A program made the position numbers and the translations under genes. Shown piece after piece: positions 54,934-63,032 of a stretch of DNA of 64,000 nt. Within the stretch, counting starts at the first letter, position 1, and every line of letters starts with the position of its first letter. The DNA is from Vulcanimicrobiota bacterium (GTDB lineage: Bacteria; Pseudomonadota; Gammaproteobacteria; Xanthomonadales; Rhodanobacteraceae). The notes under the pieces were generated by a model. That model was not told the origin of the DNA. It saw only the letters and a list, made by a program, of their open reading frames with translations, and searched no databases. The stretch spans positions 1 through 64,000 of the forward strand of contig CAJCJD010000022.1 of assembly GCA_903970555.1 (NCBI GenBank). Reading direction: 5' to 3'.

Positions 54934-54985
54934 TCAGACAAGCGCATAGAGCCCGGCTTCTGCCGGGCTCTATGCGCTTGTCTGA
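54934..54985. terminator. Perfect 24-bp stem hairpin
   Basis: TCAGACAAGCGCATAGAGCC plus CGGC, loop TTCT, and its exact complement. It lies between the RHS remnant and the integrase stop. Convergent genes on both sides make a bidirectional terminator likely, though T-runs are short. Confidence 0.75.
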
Positions 54986-55001
54986 GGGATGTAACGAAGG
55001 G

Positions 55002-56201
55002 TTAGCCTGACGTAACGTGGTCCGCCCAGGCTTGCATCAGTGGCCGTCGTTGCTCAAGCAGGTCAGTGCGGTGGTAGGCCGCCTCCACTTTGTTCTGCAC
55101 GGCATGCGCCAAGGCTCGCTCTGCCAGATCACGCGAGTAGCCTTTCTCGCTGCACCAGTCACGGAAGCTGGATCGAAAGCCGTGCGCGGTGGCGGTGCGT
55201 CCCACCACATCGCTAACAGCCCCAACGCGCCGCAACAGCGCCGTCAACGCCATATCCGACAACGGGGCGCGGTCACGCACGGAGGGGAAGACCAGCGTGT
55301 CGTGCTGACCACGTTGGTGCTTGAGAATTGCTACGGCCGGTTTCGACAGTGGTACGCGGTGGATCTGCTTCGCCTTCATGCGTTCCGCCGGCACCGTCCA
55401 GAGCTTGCTGTCCAGGTCCACCTCACTCCAAGTCATGTGCCGAACTTCACCAGAGCGAGCGGCAGTCAGGATCAGGAACGCCAACACCTGCCGGGACACA
55501 TCGAAGCTATGCGGCAGTTGCAGATGCTCGACAGCAAACTCGGGAATGAGAGACCAGGGCATAGCCGGCTGATGCTGCGTGCGAACCGTTTTGCCGGGTT
55601 GCAATGGTAAGAGGTGCCCGACCACATCGACCGGGTTGGATTGGCAGAAACCGTGCGCCCAGCCCCAGGCCATTACGGCATGCAACCGCTGCTTCACCCG
55701 TCCCGACGTTTCGGCCTTCGCTAACCAGATAGGCCGCAGCACGTCGGCAATGTGGCGGGGCTGGATTTGATCCAAGGGCATCGCGCCGATCAAGGGAAAG
55801 GCGTACTCGGTGAGTGTATTGATCCACTGTTGAGCATGCTTCGCGTTCTTCCAGCCAGGTGCAAGCTCTTTGTGCAAAGTCTCTGCTGCATTGCGCAGAG
55901 AGGGGATGCTTGGTTTGGCAGCTTCGTTCGCTTTGACCTCTAGCGGGTCTTGTCCGTGGGCGATCTGCTCACGCATGAAGCGAGCTTGTCGTGCCGCTTC
56001 TGCTAGACCGACGTCGGGGTAGCTGCCTAGCCCTGCGTTGCGACGCTTCTTGGTGATGGGGCTTACATAGCGGAGAACCCACTTGCCTTGCCCCTTCTGG
56101 CTGGGAGATGGATGAAGTGTCAGCCCGGTAATTCCGCCATGTGCAAGCGGAGTGCTTCCAGGTTTGACACTGCGCGCTTTGGTATCAGTGAGCAAAGCCA
56201 T
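55002..56201 (-). CDS. P4-type tyrosine integrase
   Basis: 399 aa site-specific recombinase that would integrate the island at a tRNA gene. The N-terminal DUF4102 arm-binding domain is clear (MALLTDTKARSVKPGSTPLA, then YVSPITKKRRNAGLGSYPDV and LAEAARQARFMREQI). The core-binding and catalytic domains follow, with the active-site residues: Arg in TAARSGEVRHMTWSEVD (about 245), Lys in MKAKQIHRVPLS, HGFRSSFRDW (His-x-x-Arg), and His in ERALAHAVQNKVEAAYHRTD with the nucleophile Tyr in AAYHR. All appear intact. It starts next to the arm-type motif at 56228-56246 and lies about 180 bases from the putative attR. Confidence 0.95.
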   Translation of the reverse strand: MALLTDTKARSVKPGSTPLAHGGITGLTLHPSPSQKGQGKWVLRYVSPITKKRRNAGLGSYPDVGLAEAARQARFMREQIAHGQDPLEVKANEAAKPSIPSLRNAAETLHKELAPGWKNAKHAQQWINTLTEYAFPLIGAMPLDQIQPRHIADVLRPIWLAKAETSGRVKQRLHAVMAWGWAHGFCQSNPVDVVGHLLPLQPGKTVRTQHQPAMPWSLIPEFAVEHLQLPHSFDVSRQVLAFLILTAARSGEVRHMTWSEVDLDSKLWTVPAERMKAKQIHRVPLSKPAVAILKHQRGQHDTLVFPSVRDRAPLSDMALTALLRRVGAVSDVVGRTATAHGFRSSFRDWCSEKGYSRDLAERALAHAVQNKVEAAYHRTDLLEQRRPLMQAWADHVTSG

Positions 56202-56227
56202 GAACGAGGTTTCCGGGTTGAAGTTCG

Positions 56228-56246
56228 GTATGCCATTTAGTATGCC
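56228..56246. repeat. Possible integrase arm-type site, right end
   Basis: GTATGCCATTTAGTATGCC, itself a tandem of two TATGCC half-sites, upstream of the integrase gene. It is similar to the motif just inside the left end. Confidence 0.4.
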
Positions 56247-56378
56247 ATTTCGGTTTGGATATGGTTGTATCGTGTTGTGGTTCGTTAGGCCAATATTTCT
56301 CTAAATCAGCTTAAGTAAGCGACTTTTGTTAGTCTTCGTTGGTATACCTTGGGTTTCTTTACGGATATTGCAGGCGGT

Positions 56379-56392
56379 CACTCTCTCCGCCA
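56379..56392 (+). other. Putative attR core (partial duplicate of selC 3' end)
   Basis: CACTCTCTCCGCCA equals the last 15 bases of selC minus one T, placed between the integrase gene and selD. The one-base gap lowers certainty. Confidence 0.55.
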
Positions 56393-56409
56393 TCTCATTG
56401 GCGAACTTG

Positions 56410-57450
56410 TCAGACCACCTCGATGCCCGGTGCGCCCGCCGTTGCCGTACCGATGATGCTTGCACGGGAATAACCGGCCGCTTCGATCATCGTCCGGATC
56501 GCCTCCGCGCGCTCGGCCTTGCACGCAACCAGCAATCCGCCGGAAGTCTGCGGATCGGTCAACAAGGCGCGGCGCCATTCCGGCAGATACGCGGGCAGGG
56601 CGACGTCATTGCCGTAGCTGCTCCAGTTTCGCTTGGAGGCACCTGTGACATAACCTGCTTCGGCCAACGCCTCCGCCTGCCTAAAAAAGGGAATGCGTGA
56701 CTGTTCAATCCTGATTCGCAGTCCACTACCGCGCGCCATTTCCAGGCCGTGCCCTAGCAGACCGAAACCGGTGACATCAGTGATCGCGTGTACATCCTCA
56801 TGCTTGGCTAACTCCTGACCAATGCGGTTGAGTTGCGTGGTCGAGGCCAGCATTTCCGCGTACGCATCCGTTGGCAACGTCTGCTTCTTGAACGCAGCCG
56901 AATAAATGCCCACACCAATGCCCTTGGTCAGGATCAGCGCATCGCCGATGTGTGCATCGGAGTTGCGGCGTATGTTGGCGGGCGCGCATAGCCCGATGGC
57001 GGCCAGACCATAAATTGGTTCGGCCGAATCGATCGAATGACCACCTGCAATGGGAATGCCGGCTTGTGCGCAGATCGCTTCGCCTCCGGCAAGGATCGCA
57101 CGCACTGTTTCCACGTCGAGCTTGTCCAGCGGCATCCCCAGAATGGCCAATGCCATGATCGGATTGCCACCCATGGCATACACGTCCGACAGCGCATTGG
57201 CCGCCGCGATGCGGCCGAAATCATAGGGATCGTCGACCACCGGCATGAAGAAATCGGTGGTGGCGATCACGCAGGTATGTTCATCCACCTGCCACACGGC
57301 CGCGTCGTCACTGGACTGTGTGCCAACCAAAAGCTGCGCAAACGGCATCGCAGCAGGCTTGTCGGCAAGCAATTGCTGAAGCACCGACGGTGCGAGTTTG
57401 CAGCCACAGCCGCCGCCATGGGCGAGGTCGGTCAAACGAACGGAGGCCAT
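56410..57450 (-). CDS. selD: Selenophosphate synthase
   Basis: Makes selenophosphate from selenide and ATP, the selenium donor for SelA. The start is ATG at 57450 ([14 protein letters not shown]), with AGGAG five bases upstream; a longer frame from 57531 adds an unlikely N-terminus. The 346 aa match E. coli SelD (347). Key features: [10 protein letters not shown] (C15, C17, K18; the active position is Cys, not selenocysteine), [66 protein letters not shown] and DPQTSGGLL. In the ancestral arrangement it would converge on selC; the island now separates them by 33 kb. Confidence 0.97.
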   Translation of the reverse strand: MASVRLTDLAHGGGCGCKLAPSVLQQLLADKPAAMPFAQLLVGTQSSDDAAVWQVDEHTCVIATTDFFMPVVDDPYDFGRIAAANALSDVYAMGGNPIMALAILGMPLDKLDVETVRAILAGGEAICAQAGIPIAGGHSIDSAEPIYGLAAIGLCAPANIRRNSDAHIGDALILTKGIGVGIYSAAFKKQTLPTDAYAEMLASTTQLNRIGQELAKHEDVHAITDVTGFGLLGHGLEMARGSGLRIRIEQSRIPFFRQAEALAEAGYVTGASKRNWSSYGNDVALPAYLPEWRRALLTDPQTSGGLLVACKAERAEAIRTMIEAAGYSRASIIGTATAGAPGIEVV

Positions 57451-57602
57451 GCTAGCTCCTGCGAAAGTGCCGATATGAACGATACAGAGGCGCAGCACCG
57501 AGGTCGACGCCAACCAAATTCCGTTATTCATACGTTTGCAAGGTGCAAGTTTTGGAGTTTTTTGAAGTAAAATAATGCCTTACAGCGTCTCAGCTATCCA
57601 TT

Positions 57603-58601
57603 ATGCAAATCGGCCCCTACGCCATAAATCCACCACTCATTTTGGCGCCCATGGCCGGAGTGACGGACAAACCGTTTCGCTTGCTCTGCAAGCGAATGGG
57701 GGCTGGCTATGCCGTTTCCGAAATGACGTCTTCGGATTCGCGCATGTGGAAGACAAAGAAGAGTTTGTGGAGGATGGACCACGAAGGCGAGCCCGAGCCC
57801 GTCGGCGTGCAAATCGCGGGAGCAGATCCGACAGCTTTGGCGGAAGCGGCGCGTCACAACGTCGACCACGGCGCCCAGCTTGTCGACATCAACATGGGTT
57901 GCCCCGCGAAGAAAGTTTGCAACGCGTGGGCGGGCTCCGCGCTACTTCAAGACGAAGCGCTGGTTGCGCGGATTCTTGCCGCGGTAGTGAGTGCGGTCGA
58001 TGTCCCCGTCACATTGAAAATTCGCACGGGGTGGAACCGCGACAACAAGAATGGATTGCGCATCGCCAAGATTGCCGAAGACTGCGGGATTAAAGCGCTG
58101 GCAGTTCATGGTCGCACCCGCGACATGCAATACACCGGTGACGCGGAATACGAGACGATCGCCGCCATTAAGCAGGCCGTGCGCATTCCGGTTATGGCTA
58201 ATGGCGACATCACAACCCCACAAAAGGCGCTTGAGGTATTGAAGCTCACGGGTGTCGACGGGCTAATGATCGGCCGGGCTGCGCAGGGGAGGCCGTGGAT
58301 CTTTCGAGAGATTTCGCATTTCCTAAAGACAGGCCAGATCATGCCTGCGCTTGGGCCGCGTGAAATACGGGAAATACTTCTGGGACACCTTGAGCACTTA
58401 TACGCGTTCTACGGCGAGCAGGCGGGCGTTCGCATTGCTCGAAAGCACTTGGGCTGGTACGCCAAAGACTGCGCCATGAATGTTTCGTTTCGAAACGTGG
58501 TCAATCGCGCGGAAACTGCAGTGGATCAAATGCGCCTTGCGGGAGAGTATTTCGACGCCCTGCAGTCCGGTGCTATGGCCGATATCCCGTTCGCGGCATA
58601 G
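57603..58601 (+). CDS. dusB: tRNA-dihydrouridine synthase B
   Basis: FMN/NADPH enzyme that reduces uridine to dihydrouridine in the D-loop of tRNAs. The 332 aa align by eye with E. coli DusB: APMAGVTDKPFR at residue 16, INMGCPAKKVCNAWAGSALL (catalytic Cys in GCPAKKV), VTLKIRTGW, HGRTRDMQYTG, VMANGDI and GLMIGRAAQGRPWIF. The C-terminal helical tRNA-binding domain (about 245-320) contains RIARKHLGWY. The ATG at 57603 lies 150 bases from the divergent selD start. It lacks the fis gene that follows dusB in enterobacteria; a nucleoside permease is convergent instead. Confidence 0.92.
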   Translation: MQIGPYAINPPLILAPMAGVTDKPFRLLCKRMGAGYAVSEMTSSDSRMWKTKKSLWRMDHEGEPEPVGVQIAGADPTALAEAARHNVDHGAQLVDINMGCPAKKVCNAWAGSALLQDEALVARILAAVVSAVDVPVTLKIRTGWNRDNKNGLRIAKIAEDCGIKALAVHGRTRDMQYTGDAEYETIAAIKQAVRIPVMANGDITTPQKALEVLKLTGVDGLMIGRAAQGRPWIFREISHFLKTGQIMPALGPREIREILLGHLEHLYAFYGEQAGVRIARKHLGWYAKDCAMNVSFRNVVNRAETAVDQMRLAGEYFDALQSGAMADIPFAA

Positions 58602-58635
58602 GCGCTTGCGCCGTTATCGGGATGTCCTTTAACGC

Positions 58636-59895
58636 TCAGTGCGCCGGAAGATCCCGCAGCGCTTCCGGCTGGTGCTTGTGCCGAAACAGGAACACGAACA
58701 GCACCGCGACCACCAGCGAATAGATCGCGAAGGTCATCCAGATGCCATGCCATGCCAGGCTATGGTCGGCCCGCGTGAAGTAGCGATCGATGATGATGCC
58801 GCTGATCGAACTGCCAAGCACCGCACCGATGCCGTTGGTCATCAGCATGAACAAACCTTGCGCGCTGGCGCGAATTGCTGGGTCGCTCTGGCCTTCGACA
58901 AACAGCGAGCCGGAGATGTTGAAGAAATCGAACGCCATGCCGTAGACGATGCACGACATGATAATCATCCATAGACCTGCACCCGGGTCGCCGAAGGCAA
59001 ACAAGCCAAAGCGCAGCGTCCACGCCAGCATGCTGATCAGCATTACTGTCTTGATGCCGAAGCGTTTCAGGAAGAACGGAATGGCCAAGATGAACAGCGT
59101 TTCCGACACCTGCGAAATCGACATGATGATGGCGGGGTAACGCACCGCGATCAGGTCTTTGTAGGCATCGACTTTGTCGAAGTCGTGCAGAAAGGTATCG
59201 CCATAAGCATTGGTCAACTGCAGCGCAGCGCCGAGCAGCATGGCGAAGATGAAAAAGATGGCCATCTTGCTGCTCTTGAACAGCGCGAAAGAGGTAAGGC
59301 CGAGCGCGTCCAGCCACGAGCGATGATCGTTGCCGCGCAACCGCGGCGGACAGGGCGGCAGCGTAAAGGCATAGAACCCAAGTACCAGCGCCGCCGCAGC
59401 GGCGACATAGAACTGGCCGGTGGTGGTTTCCAGATGCAACAGGCTGACCGTCCACATCGCCACGATAAAACCCACCGTGCCCCACACGCGGATTGGCGGA
59501 TACACGCGCACGACATCCACGCCGTCACCTTTGAGTGCGTTATAGGCCACCGTGATGGAAAGCGAGATGGTCGGCATGTAGCACATCATGTTGACCAACA
59601 TCACCCAGAACAGCGTGCTCGGGTCGTTGATCATCGGAACGATGCACAGCACGACCGCGCCGGCGATATGCAAGCTGCCGTACAGGCGCTCGGCACGAAT
59701 CCACTTGTCGGCAATCACGCCGGTGATCGAGGGCATGAACAGCGAGGCGATGCCCATGGTCGAGAAAATCGCGCCGAACTGCGCGCCGGACCAATGCCGG
59801 TTCTGGAACCAGTAGGCGCCGATGGTGATCAACCAGGCCCCCCACACGAAGAACTGCAGGAAGTTCATCGCGATGAGTCGCAGTTTCAGGCTCAT
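58636..59895 (-). CDS. Nucleoside:H+ symporter, NupG/XapB-like MFS permease
   Basis: Inner-membrane transporter taking up nucleosides with protons. The 419-aa length equals the NupG family (about 418) and twelve hydrophobic segments can be traced. Family features include LRLIAMNFLQFFVWGAWLITIG at the N-terminus, GVIADKWIRAERLYG in the first cytosolic loop, VAYNALKG...VRVWGTVGFI, and SGSLFVEGQSDPAIRASAQGLFML in the second half. Substrate range is inferred from the family. It converges on dusB with a 34-base gap. Confidence 0.85.
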   Translation of the reverse strand: MSLKLRLIAMNFLQFFVWGAWLITIGAYWFQNRHWSGAQFGAIFSTMGIASLFMPSITGVIADKWIRAERLYGSLHIAGAVVLCIVPMINDPSTLFWVMLVNMMCYMPTISLSITVAYNALKGDGVDVVRVYPPIRVWGTVGFIVAMWTVSLLHLETTTGQFYVAAAAALVLGFYAFTLPPCPPRLRGNDHRSWLDALGLTSFALFKSSKMAIFFIFAMLLGAALQLTNAYGDTFLHDFDKVDAYKDLIAVRYPAIIMSISQVSETLFILAIPFFLKRFGIKTVMLISMLAWTLRFGLFAFGDPGAGLWMIIMSCIVYGMAFDFFNISGSLFVEGQSDPAIRASAQGLFMLMTNGIGAVLGSSISGIIIDRYFTRADHSLAWHGIWMTFAIYSLVVAVLFVFLFRHKHQPEALRDLPAH

Positions 59896-60065
59896 GGGCA
59901 GGTCTCAGGCATGGTCTTTTCCCTTGATAAGGCCGGGGAAAGTCCCTGGGGCCGCAAATCGCGGGCAGCGTAGAGGAAGCCCGGCCCGATGGGCAAGGCG
60001 CAGTGCGGTGCGGTGTCTAGCGGAGGGTCAGCCGCTACACTGTGGTGCGTCCCCGGAGTGCCCCC

Positions 60066-60698
60066 ATGAGCCTGTTCATCACAATCGCGATCCTTCAGAT
60101 CATTGCCTTGGCGATTCCGGGGCCGGACTTCTTTTTCGTCTCGCAGACCGCAATCAGCCGTTCTCGCTACGAAGCGATGGCCGGCGTGGTTGGTATCGCG
60201 TTGGGTGTGGCGGTGTGGGCTGCCCTGGCGCTGCTCGGTTTGCAATTGCTGTTGCAGAAGCTGATCTGGCTGCAGCGGCTGATCGCCATCGGTGGCGGAC
60301 TTTATCTGTGCTGGATGGGCGTGCAGATGTTGCGTGGTGCGTTTGCCAAGCCGGGTGAGAGTGCGGCGGAATCGCAGGCGATGCAGACCACCTCGGGCGC
60401 CGGGCGTTCGTTGATGCGCGGACTGTTCACCAATCTGGCCAATCCCAAGGCGGTGATCTACTTCGCCAGCATCTTCTCCGGATTCGTCGGTGCAGGCGTA
60501 ACTCCTTCGGCGCGCTGGGGCCTGTGGGCGCTGGTGGTGGTCGAGACGCTGCTGTGGTTTTCGTTCGTCGCGGTGTGTTTCGCGTTGCCGGTGATGCGTC
60601 GTGGCTACCTGCGTATTCGACGCTGGATCGACGGCTGCGCCGGCGCCGTGTTCATGCTCTTCGGCTTGCACCTGATCTTTTCTCAGCGCAGTACCTGA
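60066..60698 (+). CDS. LysE/RhtB-family amino-acid exporter
   Basis: Small inner-membrane exporter, 210 aa with about six hydrophobic segments. The family start is clear: MSLFITIAILQIIALAIPGPDFFFV, with the conserved PGPDF, followed by SRSRYEAMAGVVGIALG, and GLFTNLANPKAVIYFASIF in the middle. I choose ATG 60066 over an upstream GTG-type start at 60042 because it matches the family N-terminus. The substrate (homoserine, threonine or another amino acid) cannot be told. The last 16 bases overlap the convergent UDG-family gene. Confidence 0.88.
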   Translation: MSLFITIAILQIIALAIPGPDFFFVSQTAISRSRYEAMAGVVGIALGVAVWAALALLGLQLLLQKLIWLQRLIAIGGGLYLCWMGVQMLRGAFAKPGESAAESQAMQTTSGAGRSLMRGLFTNLANPKAVIYFASIFSGFVGAGVTPSARWGLWALVVVETLLWFSFVAVCFALPVMRRGYLRIRRWIDGCAGAVFMLFGLHLIFSQRST

Positions 60699-61276
60699 GC
60701 GACCTCGCGACGCAAGACGGGCAACAGCTCCGATTCGAACCACGGATTGCGCTTCACCCAAAGTTGGTTGCGCGGACTGGGATGCGGCAGCGGCAACACG
60801 CCGTTAGCAAGATGACTACGCCAAGCAGCAACCGTCTCGGTTAGCGTGCGGCCACAACGCGTACCAAGCATGCCTGCTTGCGCGTACTGCCCAATCGCTA
60901 GCGTCAATTGCACGTGCGTCAGCAATGGCAAGAGACGCGGTTGCCACGTCGGCGCGCATTCGGGGCGTGGCGGCAAATCGCCGCCACGATAGCTGCCCGG
61001 AAAACAGAAGCCCATCCCCATGATCGCGATGCGCTCGGCGTCATAGAAGATGTCGCGATCGATGCCAAGCCACGCGCGCAGGCGATTGCCGCTGACGTCG
61101 TCGAAAGGAATGCCGCTCGCATGGACTTTGCGCCCGGGTGCCTGACCGACGATCAGTAAGCGCGATGAGGTGGCTGCTTGCAAGACCGGACGCGGCCCAT
61201 CCGGCAAATGTGCCTCGCATAACCGGCAGGCACGGATTTCCGCCAACAGCGGCCCCAGTTTGTCGCGCTGCTTCAC
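60683..61276 (-). CDS. Uracil-DNA glycosylase family protein
   Basis: 197 aa; superfamily member expected to bind or remove uracil from DNA, exact activity unknown. N-terminal CRLCEAHLPDGPRP carries a CxxC pair (about 17-20) as in Fe-S UDGs, though the later two Cys ligands are not obvious. LLIVGQAPGRKVHASGIPF is motif 1 (GQAPG, about 44-48), and LPLPHPSPRN (about 166-175) is motif 2 with the leucine-loop His. The start is a GTG at 61276 that overlaps the stop of the upstream oxidase gene, so the two are coupled. Confidence 0.78.
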   Translation of the reverse strand: MKQRDKLGPLLAEIRACRLCEAHLPDGPRPVLQAATSSRLLIVGQAPGRKVHASGIPFDDVSGNRLRAWLGIDRDIFYDAERIAIMGMGFCFPGSYRGGDLPPRPECAPTWQPRLLPLLTHVQLTLAIGQYAQAGMLGTRCGRTLTETVAAWRSHLANGVLPLPHPSPRNQLWVKRNPWFESELLPVLRREVAQVLR

Positions 61277-62643
61277 GGCAGCAATTTTCCGGGATTCAAG
61301 ATGCCGTCCGGATCGAACGCGGCTTTCACGTTGCGCATCAAGCTCAGGGTGTTCGCTTCAAGCGCAAGTGGCATGAATTCACGTTTCACCAAGCCGATAC
61401 CATGTTCGCCGGAGAGGGTGCCTTGCAGCGAAATCACTAGCGCGAACACCTCCGCAAGGCATGCATGCGCGCGCTCGCGCTCGGCCTCATCGCGCGGCAA
61501 CAAGTTCACGTGCAGATTGCCGTTACCCGCATGGCCGAAGGTGACGACCAGTACATCATGCTTTTTCGAAAGCTGTCGGATGCCTTCGACCAGCTCTGGC
61601 AGATGGCTCACCGGTACGACGACATCTTCGTTGATCTTATTCGGCGATATCGTGCGTTGCGCAGGCGATAGCGCTTTGCGCGCTGACCATAGAGCCTGCG
61701 TTTCTTCGGCTGTTTGCGCAATGCGGAGTTCTTCCAGTCCGTCGCCACGCGCGGCGCGCGAGACGGCATCGACCGCCGACGGTAGCGTGTCGGGTTCGCC
61801 GTCGACTTCGATCATCAGCATCGCGCCGGCCAGCGGTACGTTATCGCCGCCGTGATCGTGGGCGAGTTTCAGCGCGACATCATCGATAAATTCCAGCGCG
61901 CAAGGCGTTACCGGTTGCGCCATGATGCGCGCCACCGCGTGGGCTGCGCTGCTTACGTCACGATACGTCGCACGCAATGTGCGCAGGCCGGAAGGCTTGG
62001 GCGTCAGCTTGAGTGTGGCTTCGGTGATCAGTGCGAGCGTGCCTTCGGAGCCGATCAGCAAACGTGTGAGGTCATAACCGGTCGCGCCCTTGCTGGTATA
62101 GGTGCCGCAGCGAAATCCTTCACCAGTGCCGGCCACGGCACGCAAGCCCAGCGTGTTTTCGCGCGGGCTGCCGTATTTCACCGTGCGCGGGCCAGCGGAA
62201 TTGCAAGCGAGGTTGCCACCGATACTGCACCACGGCGATGACGTCGGGTCCGGTGGCCAAAAGAAGCCGTGCGGCGCCAGCGCGCGTTGCAAGTCGCCAT
62301 TCAAGACGCCAGGCTCGATCACCGCGAGGCGATTGTCCGGATCGATGCGCAGGATGCGATTCATGCGCTCAAAACTCACCACCACGCCACCGTCTACAGG
62401 CACGGTGGCGCCCGTGGTGTTGGTGCCGCGACCGCGGGCGATGACCGGCACGCGATGTTCACGGCACGCGCGCACGAGCGTTTCGATTTGCGCGTGCTCC
62501 TGCGCGAAAACTACGGCATCGGGCAGGGCGTTGCGGCGCGAATTGTCGTAGGCGTAGGCGATCCGCTCGGCTTCGTCGGTGAAGCATGCGCCGGGACCGA
62601 AAGTCGCGTGTAGCGTGTCGAGCAGGGAGGCTGGGAGTTTCAT
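61273..62643 (-). CDS. FAD-linked 2-hydroxyacid oxidase/dehydrogenase, GlcD/Dld-like
   Basis: Flavoprotein of the VAO/PCMH family, likely oxidising D-lactate or glycolate and passing electrons onward. The start ATG at 62643 (MKLPASLLDTLHATFG) is chosen because the longer frame would overlap yraN. 456 aa: the FAD domain has PVIARGRGTNTTGATVPVDGG (about 71-91), WPPDPTSSPWCSIGGNLACNSAGPRTVKYG and LLIGSEGTLALITEATLKL. The C-terminal cap has VVTFGHAGNGNLHVNLLP and SGEHGIGLVKREFM, with the catalytic His region. Substrate not determined. Confidence 0.87.
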   Translation of the reverse strand: MKLPASLLDTLHATFGPGACFTDEAERIAYAYDNSRRNALPDAVVFAQEHAQIETLVRACREHRVPVIARGRGTNTTGATVPVDGGVVVSFERMNRILRIDPDNRLAVIEPGVLNGDLQRALAPHGFFWPPDPTSSPWCSIGGNLACNSAGPRTVKYGSPRENTLGLRAVAGTGEGFRCGTYTSKGATGYDLTRLLIGSEGTLALITEATLKLTPKPSGLRTLRATYRDVSSAAHAVARIMAQPVTPCALEFIDDVALKLAHDHGGDNVPLAGAMLMIEVDGEPDTLPSAVDAVSRAARGDGLEELRIAQTAEETQALWSARKALSPAQRTISPNKINEDVVVPVSHLPELVEGIRQLSKKHDVLVVTFGHAGNGNLHVNLLPRDEAERERAHACLAEVFALVISLQGTLSGEHGIGLVKREFMPLALEANTLSLMRNVKAAFDPDGILNPGKLLP

Positions 62644-62675
62644 CTGCAGCAGTATCCCACCACAGCGTTCGTGCG

Positions 62676-63032
62676 TCAGGCGGCTTCGAATGCGCCGCGT
62701 AGCCAACTCATCTGCGCACTGTCGGCAGGCCCGTCATAGCTGACGACATCGAAGCGGCAGGCCCGATGTGCATGCTGCGGATGAGCGGCGAGCCACAGTT
62801 CGGCCGTTTGAATCAAACGGGTCTGCTTGGTTGAGGTAATCGATGCGGCGGCATCGCCATGGCCGGCGCGCAGGCGGTGGCGCACCTCGACGAAAACCAC
62901 CATGTCGCCGTCGCGCATCACCAGATCCAACTCGCCGTAGCGGGTGGTGAAGTTGCGCTCAAGCAGCTTGAGTCCCGCCTTTTCCAGCGCGCTGCACGCC
63001 CGCTGTTCAAACAGCGCGCCGGCTGCCCGCAT
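62676..63032 (-). CDS. yraN: YraN family (UPF0102) endonuclease-fold protein
   Basis: 118 aa restriction-endonuclease-fold protein of unknown role. Family pattern: GALFEQRACSALEKAGLKLLERNFTTRYGELDLVMRDGDMVVFVEVRHR (about 4-54), containing the E...D...ExK-like acidic residues, then the helical end ITSTKQTRLIQTAELWLAAHP and CRFDVVSYDG. The ATG at 63032 overlaps the lpoA stop by one base (TGATG). The lpoA-yraN order matches E. coli yraM-yraN. Confidence 0.9.
   Translation of the reverse strand: MRAAGALFEQRACSALEKAGLKLLERNFTTRYGELDLVMRDGDMVVFVEVRHRLRAGHGDAAASITSTKQTRLIQTAELWLAAHPQHAHRACRFDVVSYDGPADSAQMSWLRGAFEAA

Larger units (their letters stand above)
23353..56392. mobile_element. Genomic island integrated at the 3' end of selC (about 33 kb, mosaic)
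   Basis: The island lies between selC and selD, genes expected to belong to one selenium locus. The 15 bases ending selC recur with one base deleted at 56379-56392, 17 bases from the selD stop. A P4-type integrase lies just inside that right edge. Similar 19-base motifs (GTATGCCATT...GTGCC/TATGCC, three mismatches) occur at 23409-23427 and 56228-56246, one near each end. Gene content is accessory: a DNA methyltransferase, a GHKL/receiver pair, an insertion sequence, plasmid-like genes and an RHS toxin locus. A decayed integrase fragment near 38.5 kb suggests two elements in tandem. The exact right boundary is inferred. Confidence 0.8.

Noticed and set aside
57451-57531. N-terminal extension of SelD from 57531
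   Set aside because: The extension has no counterpart in the family, and the internal ATG at 57450 has a good AGGAG.
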